Shown: in pieces, positions 35,242-44,106 of the stretch | How positions within the stretch are numbered: position 1 is the first letter of the stretch | How the letters are laid out: every line of letters begins with the position of its first letter | NCBI RefSeq assembly: GCF_018372215.1 | Contig: NZ_JAHAJN010000003.1 | Span: 102,979-166,978, forward strand | Length of the DNA stretch: 64,000 bases | From: Negativicoccus succinicivorans | GTDB taxonomy: Bacteria > Bacillota > Negativicutes > Veillonellales > Negativicoccaceae | Reading direction: 5' to 3' | Program-made: the position numbers and the translations under genes | Notes under the pieces: generated by a model | Told to the model about the DNA's origin: nothing | What the model saw: the letters and a program-made list of their open reading frames with translations, nothing else | Databases searched by the model: none

Positions 35242-36678
35242 ATGATGACAGAACACTTTTTATCCGATCTTCTCATGTATTGGTCCCAATTCGTTGATTC
35301 CGTCAACGAGGTACTGTGGGGCTCCGTTCTCATGTACGGCTTAGTGGCCGTGGGATTATTTTTTACGCTGTATCTCGGCGCGCCGCAATTTATCCGTTTC
35401 GGGCCGGCGGTGCGTCAGGTCTTCGGTAAGTTGTATAAATATCAACATACCGATCGCGACGGAAAATCGATCTCCTCGTTCCAAGCGCTGGCCGTCGCGA
35501 TTTCCGCGCAAGTCGGCACCGGTAACGTCGCGGGCGTAGCGACCGCCATCATGGCGGGCGGTCCCGGCGCCATTTTCTGGATGTGGCTGTCGGCGCTCTT
35601 GGGCATGAGCACCATTTTCGCCGAAGCGGTTTTGGCGCAAAAGTATCGCGTGGAAGTCGCCGGCAAATTTATCGGCGGTCCGGCATTTTACATCTCGCGC
35701 GGCCTGCAAAGCTACATCGGCCGAACGAACGCCAAAATATTCGCCGGCATCTTCGCGGTCATTGTTGTTATCTCCGTCGGCTTTATCGGCAGCATGGTGC
35801 AGTCCAACTCGATTGCCACCGCCGTGAACAACGCGTTCGGTATTTCGCCGCTCGTGTGCGGCGTGCTCATCGCTCTGTTCGCGGGCGCGATTTTCATCGG
35901 CGGCATTCATCGGATCGCGCGTTTCGCGCAACTAATCGTACCGATAATGGCCGCAGCGTACATCCTCTGCGCGGTCGTCATCCTATTCCTGTTTGCCGAG
36001 CATATTCTGCCGATGATTCAACACATCTTCATCGGCGCGTTTAATCCGCAGGCATTGGGCGGCGGTTTACTCGGCGTCACCATGAAAGAAGCCGTTCGCT
36101 TCGGTGTCGCCCGCGGCCTCTTTTCGAACGAAGCCGGCATGGGCACGACGCCGCACGCGCACGCGACGGCGCTGGTCGCTCACCCGGTGCTGCAAGGCTT
36201 CACCGCATACATCGGCGTCTTCGTGGACACCATCCTGGTGTGCACCTCGACCGCGTTAATTATTTTGCTTACGGGCGCTGATCAGCTCGGTTTAGACGGC
36301 GCGATGGTCACGCAAGAAGCATTTCACATCGCGTTCGGCGCCATCGGACCGAAAATCATCGCGATCTGCCTCACATTCTTCGCCTTTACGACCGTCATCG
36401 GCTGGTATTATTTCGGCGAATCGAACGTCCGCTATTTATTTAAATCAAACGCCGTTCTTTACACGTATCGGGCGCTGGTCCTGGTTTTCATCGTGCTCGG
36501 CACGCTCGGCACGGTCGACCTGATCTGGAGCATGATTGACATGTTCAACGGCATTATGGTCCTTCCGAACTTAATCGCCCTCATCATCATGCACAAAGAA
36601 GTCAAAGGCATCTTGCGCGATTACGATAAAAAACGCCAGGACGGCATCCCTCTCTACGATTATGACAGCGTCGCATAA
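35242..36678 (+). CDS. Sodium:alanine/glycine symporter (AGCS family), copy 1
   Basis: 478 residues with about 10-11 membrane helices. Family motifs are FQALAVAISAQVGTGNVAG near residue 80, GGPGAIFWMW, and GLFSNEAGMGTTPHAHATA near residue 295. AGCS proteins import alanine or glycine with sodium. The second copy at 37890 is very similar over its whole length, so the pair arose by duplication. GGGAG precedes the ATG pair at 35242/35245. It is next to fumC and near ald. Confidence 0.93.
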   Translation: MMTEHFLSDLLMYWSQFVDSVNEVLWGSVLMYGLVAVGLFFTLYLGAPQFIRFGPAVRQVFGKLYKYQHTDRDGKSISSFQALAVAISAQVGTGNVAGVATAIMAGGPGAIFWMWLSALLGMSTIFAEAVLAQKYRVEVAGKFIGGPAFYISRGLQSYIGRTNAKIFAGIFAVIVVISVGFIGSMVQSNSIATAVNNAFGISPLVCGVLIALFAGAIFIGGIHRIARFAQLIVPIMAAAYILCAVVILFLFAEHILPMIQHIFIGAFNPQALGGGLLGVTMKEAVRFGVARGLFSNEAGMGTTPHAHATALVAHPVLQGFTAYIGVFVDTILVCTSTALIILLTGADQLGLDGAMVTQEAFHIAFGAIGPKIIAICLTFFAFTTVIGWYYFGESNVRYLFKSNAVLYTYRALVLVFIVLGTLGTVDLIWSMIDMFNGIMVLPNLIALIIMHKEVKGILRDYDKKRQDGIPLYDYDSVA

Positions 36679-36704
36679 AAAAACGCCCCGTACGGGGCGT
36701 TTTT
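36677..36704 (+). terminator. Terminator after AGCS copy 1
   Basis: ACGCCCCG and CGGGGCGT with loop TA between A and T runs, overlapping the stop codon's last base. Confidence 0.9.
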
Positions 36705-36750
36705 ATTATGTCTTTTGGGGCAAGCAGTATGTTACTTTTCCGTTCATAAA

Positions 36751-37542
36751 TTAATCCACATATTCATCCGCGCCGCGATTGAGCCAAGCGTAGACGAGTC
36801 CGATCAGCAGTCCGCCGCCGATATAGTTTCCTAGGTAGGCCAGTCCCCACTGTCGCAAAATATTGCCGAAGGTAAATCCCGCGGTCGTGGCGGGCGAAAA
36901 GTGCAGCAGCGCGAACGAACCGAAGTTGGCGACGACGTGTTCAAACCCCAGGTACACGAACATGACGATAGCCGACATGACGGTCGCCATGCGTGACGCC
37001 TGGTTCTCAATCAATAGCCATGACAGAATGGCGATATTGACAAGGAGATTGGCCAAGGTTCCCGCGAAGATGATTTCCATGCCGGATTTCGCGAGTTTTC
37101 CTTCGACCATGGTCGCCGCCATGCCCATCGCGTCGTACCCTTGCAGCGCCGACGTGTAGGAAGCGAGCCACGCGACAAAATACGCGCCGACAATGTTTCC
37201 CACGGTACACAAAATGACCATTTTAAGCGCCTTGCGAGGCGCGATCCATTGACGATAGAGTCCTGCGGTTAAGTACATCATATTGGAGGTGATAAGCTCT
37301 CCGTTTAGAAACAAAATATAAATCAGTCCCCAACAAAAAACAAAGGGGAAAACAAATCTTCCCAAGGTGGGATGGAGCGTATTCAACACATCGCCCATGG
37401 CAAAACCCGCCAAGGAAGTCAACGTTAAAAATCCCCCGGCAAACGCGGATCGAACCAGGTACCTGGCCGGACTCTTATCGATAAGGGCCGCTTTTTTCCC
37501 GCAAGCTCCGGCGACATTTTCATTGAATTGACTGACGCGCAT
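36751..37542 (-). CDS. Formate/nitrite transporter family channel
   Basis: 263 residues with six membrane segments of the FocA/NirC fold: SAFAGGFLTLTSLAGF at the start, LFLNGELITSNMMYLTAG and FVYLGFEHVVANFGSFALLHF with the conserved His/Asn of the pore. The family passes formate, nitrite or hydrosulphide; formate is the likeliest in a fermenting anaerobe. AAGGGGGGAT precedes ATG 37542. It stands alone on the minus strand between two symporter copies, with no clear terminator. Confidence 0.9.
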   Translation of the reverse strand: MRVSQFNENVAGACGKKAALIDKSPARYLVRSAFAGGFLTLTSLAGFAMGDVLNTLHPTLGRFVFPFVFCWGLIYILFLNGELITSNMMYLTAGLYRQWIAPRKALKMVILCTVGNIVGAYFVAWLASYTSALQGYDAMGMAATMVEGKLAKSGMEIIFAGTLANLLVNIAILSWLLIENQASRMATVMSAIVMFVYLGFEHVVANFGSFALLHFSPATTAGFTFGNILRQWGLAYLGNYIGGGLLIGLVYAWLNRGADEYVD

Positions 37543-37889
37543 TGTATCCCCCCTTTACTGTTGCACTCTATTGTACTGGAGTATGGCAAAAATATATAGG
37601 GTTATTTTTATTTTGGCAAATTTTATTTTCGCGTACCGAGCGCGCAAAAAAGACTTTGCAAAAAGCTGACTCGCATCTGCGATGCATTGGTTCAAACATA
37701 TTTTTCCTGTGAAGGGCAAAGTTGAATCGCATGACGTAAACAAGGCGCGGGAGGATGAAAAATACTGTCGATAACTATTTGGCAAAATAAATTATTTTCT
37801 CCTTGCCATTTTTTTATGATCGTGATACACTTAATCCAATTTATTTGTATTTTTAACAAGGTCAATTGTTTTTATGGGGGAGAATATTT
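37543..37889. other. Intergenic region between the formate channel and AGCS copy 2
   Basis: AT-rich, with no supported gene; a 76-codon minus-strand frame has no binding site. It must hold the channel's minus-strand promoter, which I could not place, and the plus-strand promoter of the symporter, listed separately. Confidence 0.5.
37803..37831 (+). promoter_or_regulatory. Promoter of the second AGCS symporter
   Basis: -35 TTGCCA (37803-37808), 17-base spacer with a T run, -10 TACACT (37826-37831), 58 bases before the start codon. It shares no obvious operator with the promoter of copy 1. Confidence 0.65.
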
Positions 37890-39305
37890 ATGGCTGAACT
37901 TTTGGGACTGTGGTCCCAATTCGTGGCATCCGTCAATGAAATTTTGTGGGGTTCCGTACTGATGTACGCGTTGGTCGGCGTCGGTCTGTTTTTTACCGTG
38001 TATCTCGGCGCGCCGCAGTTCCGTCGTTTCGGTCCGGCCGTGCGGCAGGTATTCGGTCGCTTGTATAAAGAGCAGCATACCGATCGCGACGGTCGTACTA
38101 TCTCCTCTTTCCAAGCGCTGGCGGTGGCTATTTCCGCCCAGGTCGGCACGGGCAACGTCGCCGGTGTCGCGACCGCGATTATGGCGGGCGGTCCGGGCGC
38201 GATTTTTTGGATGTGGCTGTCCGCGCTGTTCGGCATGGGCACGATCTTTGCCGAAGCGATTTTGGCGCAAAAGTATCGCGTGGAAGTGGCGGGTAAATTT
38301 ATCGGCGGACCCGCGTTTTACATCTCGCGCGGTTTGGCGCCTGTCATCGGCAAAGGCTGGGCGAAATTTCTCGCCGGCTTCTTCGCCGTTTCGATTATCA
38401 TCGCGCTAGGCTTTATCGGCATCATGGTGCAGTCCAATTCGATCGCGGGCGCCGTCAACAACGCTTTCGGTCTGGACCCGCTGATGATCGGCGTCGTGAT
38501 CGCGGTCTTCGCAGGCTTAATCTTCATCGGCGGCATTCATCGGATCGCGCATTTCGCGCAGCTCATCGTACCGCTGATGGCGGTGATTTACATTTTGTGC
38601 GCGCTGGTGATTCTGTTCCTCTATGCGGGAGAAATCTTGCCGATGCTTAAGCATATCGTTGTGGGCGCATTCAACCCGCAGGCGCTTGGCGGCGGTCTCT
38701 TGGGCGTCACGATGAAAGAAGCGATTCGCTTCGGCGTCGCCCGCGGCCTCTTTTCGAACGAAGCCGGCATGGGCTCTACGCCGCACGCGCACGCGACCGC
38801 GCTCGTCGCGCATCCGGTGTTGCAAGGCTTTACCGCGTTCATCGGCGTCTTTGTCGACACCATGCTGATCTGCACTTCGACCGCGCTGATTATTCTTTTA
38901 ACCGGCGCGGATCAACTCGGCCTCAACGGCGCGCTCGTCACGCAGGAAGCATTTCACACCGCCTTCGGTGAAGTCGGTCCGATGATCATCGCGACTTGCC
39001 TCACGTTCTTCGCCTTCACTACGGTCATCGGCTGGTACTACTTCGGCGAGTCGAATATCCGCTTCCTTTTCCGCTCGCCCGCGGCTCTGAATGTTTATCG
39101 CGTGCTCGTGCTCGCCTTTATCGTGCTCGGCACACTGGGCAAGGTCGAACTCGTTTGGGATATGAGTGATATGTTCAACGGCATCATGGTGCTCCCGAAC
39201 TTGATCGCGCTGATTCTCTTGCATAAGGAAATCAAAGCCGTGTTGCGCGATTATGATGAAAAACGCCAAGACGGTCTGCCGCTGTACGATTACGACAATG
39301 TGTAA
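37890..39305 (+). CDS. Sodium:alanine/glycine symporter (AGCS family), copy 2
   Basis: 471 residues. The same motifs as copy 1 are present, including AISAQVGTGNVAG and GLFSNEAGMGSTPHAHATA, and most of the chain is identical or conservatively changed. The largest differences lie near residues 150-190 (SRGLAPVIGKGWAKFLAGF). The ATG at 37890 follows GGGGGAG; the frame could start 8 codons earlier but without a site. The two copies may differ in substrate or in regulation. Confidence 0.93.
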   Translation: MAELLGLWSQFVASVNEILWGSVLMYALVGVGLFFTVYLGAPQFRRFGPAVRQVFGRLYKEQHTDRDGRTISSFQALAVAISAQVGTGNVAGVATAIMAGGPGAIFWMWLSALFGMGTIFAEAILAQKYRVEVAGKFIGGPAFYISRGLAPVIGKGWAKFLAGFFAVSIIIALGFIGIMVQSNSIAGAVNNAFGLDPLMIGVVIAVFAGLIFIGGIHRIAHFAQLIVPLMAVIYILCALVILFLYAGEILPMLKHIVVGAFNPQALGGGLLGVTMKEAIRFGVARGLFSNEAGMGSTPHAHATALVAHPVLQGFTAFIGVFVDTMLICTSTALIILLTGADQLGLNGALVTQEAFHTAFGEVGPMIIATCLTFFAFTTVIGWYYFGESNIRFLFRSPAALNVYRVLVLAFIVLGTLGKVELVWDMSDMFNGIMVLPNLIALILLHKEIKAVLRDYDEKRQDGLPLYDYDNV

Positions 39306-39319
39306 ACTTTCTGTATACC

Positions 39320-39347
39320 AAAAAAGCACTCCGCGGAGTGCTTTTTT
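39320..39347. terminator. Bidirectional terminator between AGCS copy 2 and pncA
   Basis: AAAAAAGCACTCC and GGAGTGCTTTTTT, loop GC, between two convergent genes. Confidence 0.9.
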
Positions 39348-39357
39348 ATTGCGTATT

Positions 39358-39876
39358 TTATTCTACACGGCAACCCAAAACGGATTCCATTTGAGAAAGC
39401 GCAAAGGCGTGCGCCTCCGCGTCAAAGCTTGCGACCAAATGGCTCGGCACGCGCACCTCATAGCCGAAGTTACGCGCGTCAGCGGCGGTGAAAAAGACGC
39501 AGATATTGGTGCAGACGCCGCTCAACGTGAGTTCGGTCACGCCGCGTTCCCGCAGGCAAAGATCCAAACTCGTGCCGAAAAAGCCGCTGTAACGACGTTT
39601 CGGTAAGACGATATCGTCGGCCTGCGGCGCGAGCTCCGCGATGATTTCCGCGCCCGGCGTACCCGCCACGCAATGCGGCGGAAACATTTGAAACTCCGGA
39701 TCATCTTCCCGGTGATTGTCGCACAAATAAATGACGGGAGTGCCCGCTTTACGTGCCGCCGCGATTTCCGCTCGCAACGCCGGCACAATCGCCTGTCCCG
39801 CCGGCCCGCAAGTCAATTTTCCGTCCGGCGCGATAAAATCTTCGAGCATATCAATCACAATCAGTGCTTTCCCCAT
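39358..39876 (-). CDS. pncA: Nicotinamidase-like cysteine hydrolase
   Basis: 172 residues of the isochorismatase/nicotinamidase family. The catalytic triad is D9, K93 (VLPKRRYSGF) and C126 (GVCTNICV). Metal ligands D53, H55 and H68 (CDNHREDD and FPPHCVAGT) are those of nicotinamidases, and the layout resembles the streptococcal enzyme. It would turn nicotinamide into nicotinate, the substrate of PncB at 30727. The start lies only 3 bases after the mscL stop with a weak AAGAG site, so its translation probably depends on mscL. Other cysteine hydrolase activities are possible. Confidence 0.75.
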   Translation of the reverse strand: MGKALIVIDMLEDFIAPDGKLTCGPAGQAIVPALRAEIAAARKAGTPVIYLCDNHREDDPEFQMFPPHCVAGTPGAEIIAELAPQADDIVLPKRRYSGFFGTSLDLCLRERGVTELTLSGVCTNICVFFTAADARNFGYEVRVPSHLVASFDAEAHAFALSQMESVLGCRVE

Positions 39877-39879
39877 CTC

Positions 39880-40326
39880 TTAACGCGCCTCTGCCGGTTC
39901 ATTCAGCTGCGATGTGCAGTGCGGGCAACGAGTCGCGGAAATCGCAATCTTCGTTTTGCAGAACGGACATTCTTTTTCCGTTTCTTCGACCGCTTCCGGT
40001 TTTTTGAATTTCATCAACGCGCGCAAAACCAGGAAAATGACTGCCGCGATAATCAGAAAATCAATGCAGTTATTGATAAAAAGGCCGTACTTGATCACCG
40101 GCGCGCCGGCGGCTTCCGCGTCCGCGAGCGATGCGTAATGGGTCTTCGACAAGCTCATATACAGGCCCTTGAAGTCGACGCCGGCCAAAAGCACTCCGAT
40201 CGGCGGCATCACAATGTCGTTGACGAACGAACTGACGATTTTACCGAATGCGCCGCCGATAATGATACCGACGGCCATGTCGATAACATTGCCGCGCATG
40301 ATAAACGCTTTAAAATCATTCCACAT
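39880..40326 (-). CDS. mscL: Large-conductance mechanosensitive channel MscL
   Basis: 148 residues. The first helix and TM1 (FKAFIMRGNVIDMAVGIIIGGAFGKIV) and TM2 (INNCIDFLIIAAVIFLVL) match MscL. The C-terminal end carries an added zinc-ribbon-like pair of motifs, CPFC and CPHC (about residues 121-140), found in some Firmicute MscL proteins in place of a plain helix bundle. MscL opens under membrane tension to release solutes. AAAGGGGGAG precedes ATG 40326. Confidence 0.95.
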   Translation of the reverse strand: MWNDFKAFIMRGNVIDMAVGIIIGGAFGKIVSSFVNDIVMPPIGVLLAGVDFKGLYMSLSKTHYASLADAEAAGAPVIKYGLFINNCIDFLIIAAVIFLVLRALMKFKKPEAVEETEKECPFCKTKIAISATRCPHCTSQLNEPAEAR

Positions 40327-40407
40327 AGTAGCTCCCCCTTTGAAGTGAACGAAAAAGGTTCATTTGTTCTCATTGTAGAATACCGATGAAATATTTTCAA
40401 TCAAATT

Positions 40408-41655
40408 TTATAAATATTCTAAAAACGCGCCGTAACCGATCAGCGCCAGCCATGCCAGCGCGCCGATCACCGCGCCGACGTACGCTCCGTTGATGCGTAT
40501 CTTCGCCAATTCATCGGCCACTTTAGTGAAAATAAAATGATTCAGCATCTTCTCGTCGTAAACGCTGAGCACCTGTTCCGCCACCTCGCCGAGACGGCCG
40601 TGTTCGCGCGCCAGCCATTCCGCGAAATACCCGCGCAGCGCTCGATCGAGTCGGGCTCGCTGCTCCGCGTCGGCAAAGAAACGGTCGATGCCGTGCAAAA
40701 CCGCATCCGCCACCACTTGTGAAAAGCGTGATCCGTACGCGCTCGGCGTGAGATATTTTTCGGCGAAATCGTCCCCGATGACTTCCCACCACTTCTCGAG
40801 TGGCAGCAGCGCCGCCGCCTGGCGCTGCCACAACAGTAAATCGTTCGCGTGCGCCGGCGTTTGCCATTCGGTTTGCCACTGCGACCAATAGCGCAAGACT
40901 GCTTGCGGTATGGTGTCTTGTTTTCTCAATTTCTCCTGCAGTAATGTCTGCAAGGTTTGCGCCAGCGCGTCGTAATCGACCATGCCCGTCGCTTCGCCGA
41001 CGATGCGCACCCACTTCGTCACGCCCTCTGTTTCTGCGCGCGCCAGCCGACGCAATTCGCCGGCCAGCCGCACGGTAAAAGCGGGTGTCGCAACGGCCTG
41101 CAACAGACGCTTGCGCAAGGGTTGCCAAACCACATTTTCGGCGTCCTCTTGCGATACTTCCGCGAGCGCCGTGGCGGCCATCGGCACCGTCCCGAGCACC
41201 TGCCGCGTCCAGGCGGCCAGCGTGCGCGCCCACTCCTCCGGTTGCGGCTGCGGCAAACGCTGCTCGACTTGCCGTCGCGCGCACTCCCAAAAGGCGCGGC
41301 GATGTTCCGGATCGCGCCACCACTGCGCGAGATAGTCAGTCGGTTGCCATTGATTGAGTTCTGATTCCCAAAGTTCACGACGCAGCAATTTTTCTTCCAG
41401 CAATTGCCGCAAGCCGCGAATTAATTTTTCCCGCTGCCGCGGGATCAGCGCCGTGTGAAACGGTATGCCGAGCGGTTTCGTGAAAAGCGCCATGACCGCG
41501 AACCAATCGGCGACGCTGCCAATCAGCGCCGCTTGCGCGATATAGTAAAGCCATTCGCTCCACCATTGCCGCGTCCAGGCGAATAAGGCAAACGCCGCGG
41601 CGAAAAAGAGGACGCTCCCCCACAAAAAACGTTGGGCCAGTTGCCATGTACGCAT
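40408..41655 (-). CDS. DUF445-family membrane protein, copy 1
   Basis: 415 residues. Two N-terminal membrane segments with GSVADWFAVMALFTKPLGIPFHTALIP, the hallmark of DUF445, are followed by a long soluble helical domain (about 80-370) and a C-terminal membrane segment (IGALAWLALIGYG). The function of the family is unknown. Its ATG overlaps the stop of the next DUF445 gene upstream, and the two are distant paralogues. Confidence 0.85.
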   Translation of the reverse strand: MRTWQLAQRFLWGSVLFFAAAFALFAWTRQWWSEWLYYIAQAALIGSVADWFAVMALFTKPLGIPFHTALIPRQREKLIRGLRQLLEEKLLRRELWESELNQWQPTDYLAQWWRDPEHRRAFWECARRQVEQRLPQPQPEEWARTLAAWTRQVLGTVPMAATALAEVSQEDAENVVWQPLRKRLLQAVATPAFTVRLAGELRRLARAETEGVTKWVRIVGEATGMVDYDALAQTLQTLLQEKLRKQDTIPQAVLRYWSQWQTEWQTPAHANDLLLWQRQAAALLPLEKWWEVIGDDFAEKYLTPSAYGSRFSQVVADAVLHGIDRFFADAEQRARLDRALRGYFAEWLAREHGRLGEVAEQVLSVYDEKMLNHFIFTKVADELAKIRINGAYVGAVIGALAWLALIGYGAFLEYL

Positions 41656-42890
41656 CAGAAACCGCCTCCCAACATCGCGTGCCCGAGCACATAAAAAACC
41701 GCTCCCAACACGCCGCCGATCAACGTGCCGTTGAGGCGGATCATCTGCAAATCGTCACTGACTTTGGCTTCGATCAAGTCGGAGAGTTCGCGCGCGCTGT
41801 ACGGCGCTAACGCCGCCTGCGCCCATGTTCCGAAATACGGCTGCACCAGCGGCAACATTTTGGCAAGCGTCACAAAGAGCAGTCGTTCCAACTTACGAAT
41901 CCGCACCGGATCCTGCCGCGCCGCGGTGAGCCAGCGCACCGCCAATGTCGCGAGCGTCTGCGCAAACGCGTGACGACGCTTCGGCGTAACGATCAGATCA
42001 AATAAAACCTGACTGTCCATCGGTATGTTTGTCGCCAAAAGCGGCGCGACCGCGTCCGTGATTTGCCGACGCAAACGCCGATCGTTTTGCAGGCGCGCGA
42101 CCGCCATCGTCACCATGTCGTCAAACGCCGCGCCGATCATCGTCGTCGGCCGCGCCAAATCCGCCGCGGCGCGGGCCAGTCGCTCCTGTAAAAAGACGCC
42201 GACCGTGCTCGGCGTTTCCCCCTGCGTGCGCAGCGCTTCCCGCCAAAGTTTCGCGCGTACGGGATGTTCCGCCGCCAAAAGCGTCATGAATTGCTTGTAT
42301 TGCGCAGTCAAAAATTCCGCCGTCGACGCCGCGTTAACGCGGGACTGCAGCCATTGCGCCAATCGTTCGCGACCGCTTGCATTGTCTTCTTTTTGCCAGA
42401 GCAATAACGCTTCCGCCGCGACATCCGCCGGCCATTGCGCGGTCAAAATCCGCAAGCGCTGCGGCTCCCATTCATACTGCAAGAGATCCGTCGAAAGGCC
42501 GTCGGGAAGGGTTTCAAAAAGCGTTGTAAGCGCCCGAACAAAGCGTTCCGTATCGCGTTCCCAAAGAGTGATCAGGTACGGCAACGGAGAATGCGTTTTC
42601 AACGCCCGATAGAGATGACGCGGTGTCAACAATTCATCTTTAACCATCGTGCCCGCCATCGTCATGATTTTTTCCCGACTGCGCGGCAACCACTCTGTTT
42701 GCCACGGAATCCCCAGAGGACGACGAAAAAGAGCGGTCACGGCGTACCAATCCGCCAGACCGCCCACCAATGCCGCCAGTGCCGTATGCACGCCAAAACC
42801 GCCCCAAAACGTAAACCGCGCGGGGTAGCAGGAAAGCACGATGACAGCGCACAACAGAAGCACGCCCGTCGCCATCCTTCGACGCGTCAT
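41655..42890 (-). CDS. DUF445-family membrane protein, copy 2
   Basis: 411 residues. The ATG at 42890 (AGGAG six bases upstream) was preferred to 42923. It has the same architecture as copy 1: N-terminal segments with GGLADWYAVTALFRRPLGIPWQTEWLP, a helical middle, and a C-terminal hairpin IGGVLGAVFYVLGHAMLGG. The function is unknown. Its start overlaps the end of a small membrane protein gene and its stop overlaps DUF445 copy 1, so all are co-transcribed. Confidence 0.85.
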   Translation of the reverse strand: MTRRRMATGVLLLCAVIVLSCYPARFTFWGGFGVHTALAALVGGLADWYAVTALFRRPLGIPWQTEWLPRSREKIMTMAGTMVKDELLTPRHLYRALKTHSPLPYLITLWERDTERFVRALTTLFETLPDGLSTDLLQYEWEPQRLRILTAQWPADVAAEALLLWQKEDNASGRERLAQWLQSRVNAASTAEFLTAQYKQFMTLLAAEHPVRAKLWREALRTQGETPSTVGVFLQERLARAAADLARPTTMIGAAFDDMVTMAVARLQNDRRLRRQITDAVAPLLATNIPMDSQVLFDLIVTPKRRHAFAQTLATLAVRWLTAARQDPVRIRKLERLLFVTLAKMLPLVQPYFGTWAQAALAPYSARELSDLIEAKVSDDLQMIRLNGTLIGGVLGAVFYVLGHAMLGGGF

Positions 42891-43183
42891 CAGCGACTCC
42901 TGCCGCCGCCCGCCATCGACCAAATAAAGAGCGCGATAAAGGCGAGGTTGGCCATCATGCTCGACATCCAGCCGAGCGCCGCCAAAATATTAATCACCGT
43001 CAAGCCGAAAATAAACAGCATGCCCGCCCGCATATCCACGCGCGGATCGCGCCGCAAAATAAAATAACTCGCGATAAAAATACCCACATTGACCCCGATC
43101 GCCACGACCAGCGTCGGGTACATATGAATAATGAAACTTCCGGCCAGCATGACGACCAGAATATATAACCAACTGTTTGTCAT
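42890..43183 (-). CDS. Small membrane protein, unknown function
   Basis: 97 residues with three hydrophobic segments (about 4-40, 52-72 and 76-92) and a Gly/Arg tail. The ATG at 43183 follows AAGGAG; the longer frame to 43423 runs into the upstream gene. It sits between a metallo-beta-lactamase-fold gene and DUF445 copy 2 in one operon. No family is recognised. Confidence 0.7.
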   Translation of the reverse strand: MTNSWLYILVVMLAGSFIIHMYPTLVVAIGVNVGIFIASYFILRRDPRVDMRAGMLFIFGLTVINILAALGWMSSMMANLAFIALFIWSMAGGGRSR

Positions 43184-43184
43184 C

Positions 43185-43877
43185 TTACACTCCTTTACGC
43201 ACATCGCCGTCGTTAAGACCCGTCCAGACCGCGACATCGGCGAAACGCCAGGAAAAATACAGCGACGGCTGCCACGGCGCGCCGTTGCGATGGATCGGCA
43301 CCAATAAACGCGCCGGCGTCTGCTTTTGCAAATATTCAATAACGCCCCATTCCTGCGCCGGACCTTGGCGATCATCCACCGGAAAGAAAACGATATCCGC
43401 GCCATGTTCGACCGCGGGCGCAAGTTCCCGGAAGAAAAGCGCGCGCATGTCCCGATTCGCCGCGTCCGTATCGCCGGTCCAGTGCCACCAGTTCAAATCG
43501 CCCGCGTGAAACACGCTCAACTCCGACCAACTCACATGGTACGACGCGCCCGCGTCCGTCGAGCCGTACACGCGGATCGTCATATCAGAAAGCGTCAGCG
43601 TATCGCCCGCGCTGACATACTCCGTCTTGGCCGCGGGATACGCCGCATCGCGGCAATCTTTTTCCAGCACGAAACGGGCCGCGCGTTCGCCGTATTCTTT
43701 CCCGTAGCGCGGCGCGAAATGATCGCCGTGCGCATGCGTGACAAAAAAATACAAGGTTTTTTTCGTCCGGGCCAACCTTTCCAAATGCCTTGCGGGATCC
43801 TGCCAGGGATCAAACACCAACACGCGATCGTCCGTTTCCAGCGCGACGCCGCTGTGGGCCAATAAATAAATATTCAT
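43185..43877 (-). CDS. Metallo-beta-lactamase-fold hydrolase (UlaG-like)
   Basis: 230 residues. The metal motif THAHGDHF lies near residue 50, the HxG strand appears in VFHAGDLNWWHW, and the closing His lies in LLVPIHRNG. The overall layout (LLAHSGVALETDDRVLVFDPW) resembles the UlaG/RomA-type group rather than class B lactamases. The ATG at 43877 has GGAG six bases upstream; another possible start is 43889. It is first in the operon with the small membrane protein and the DUF445 pair. The substrate is unknown. Confidence 0.8.
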   Translation of the reverse strand: MNIYLLAHSGVALETDDRVLVFDPWQDPARHLERLARTKKTLYFFVTHAHGDHFAPRYGKEYGERAARFVLEKDCRDAAYPAAKTEYVSAGDTLTLSDMTIRVYGSTDAGASYHVSWSELSVFHAGDLNWWHWTGDTDAANRDMRALFFRELAPAVEHGADIVFFPVDDRQGPAQEWGVIEYLQKQTPARLLVPIHRNGAPWQPSLYFSWRFADVAVWTGLNDGDVRKGV

Positions 43878-44106
43878 TCCATTCTCCATAGTGGACCGCC
43901 AAGCGTTTTCGCGGATGCGGAAAAGCGCAGCGCCGCGTAAATTCACGATCCGCCGACAATATCACTTTATTTTTCTATTTATTATAACACAGCAACCTCA
44001 TCGCACTTTCCATCTGTCGCACACAACAGGTGATAAATAAAATATATTGTGATAGAATAAGAGTACTCTTGTAAGAGAATTTTGTTCACATAAGGAGGAT
44101 TTTTTC

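Noticed and set aside
37555..37785. 76-codon minus-strand frame upstream of the formate channel
   Set aside because: No binding site or plausible motif, and it lies in the promoter region.
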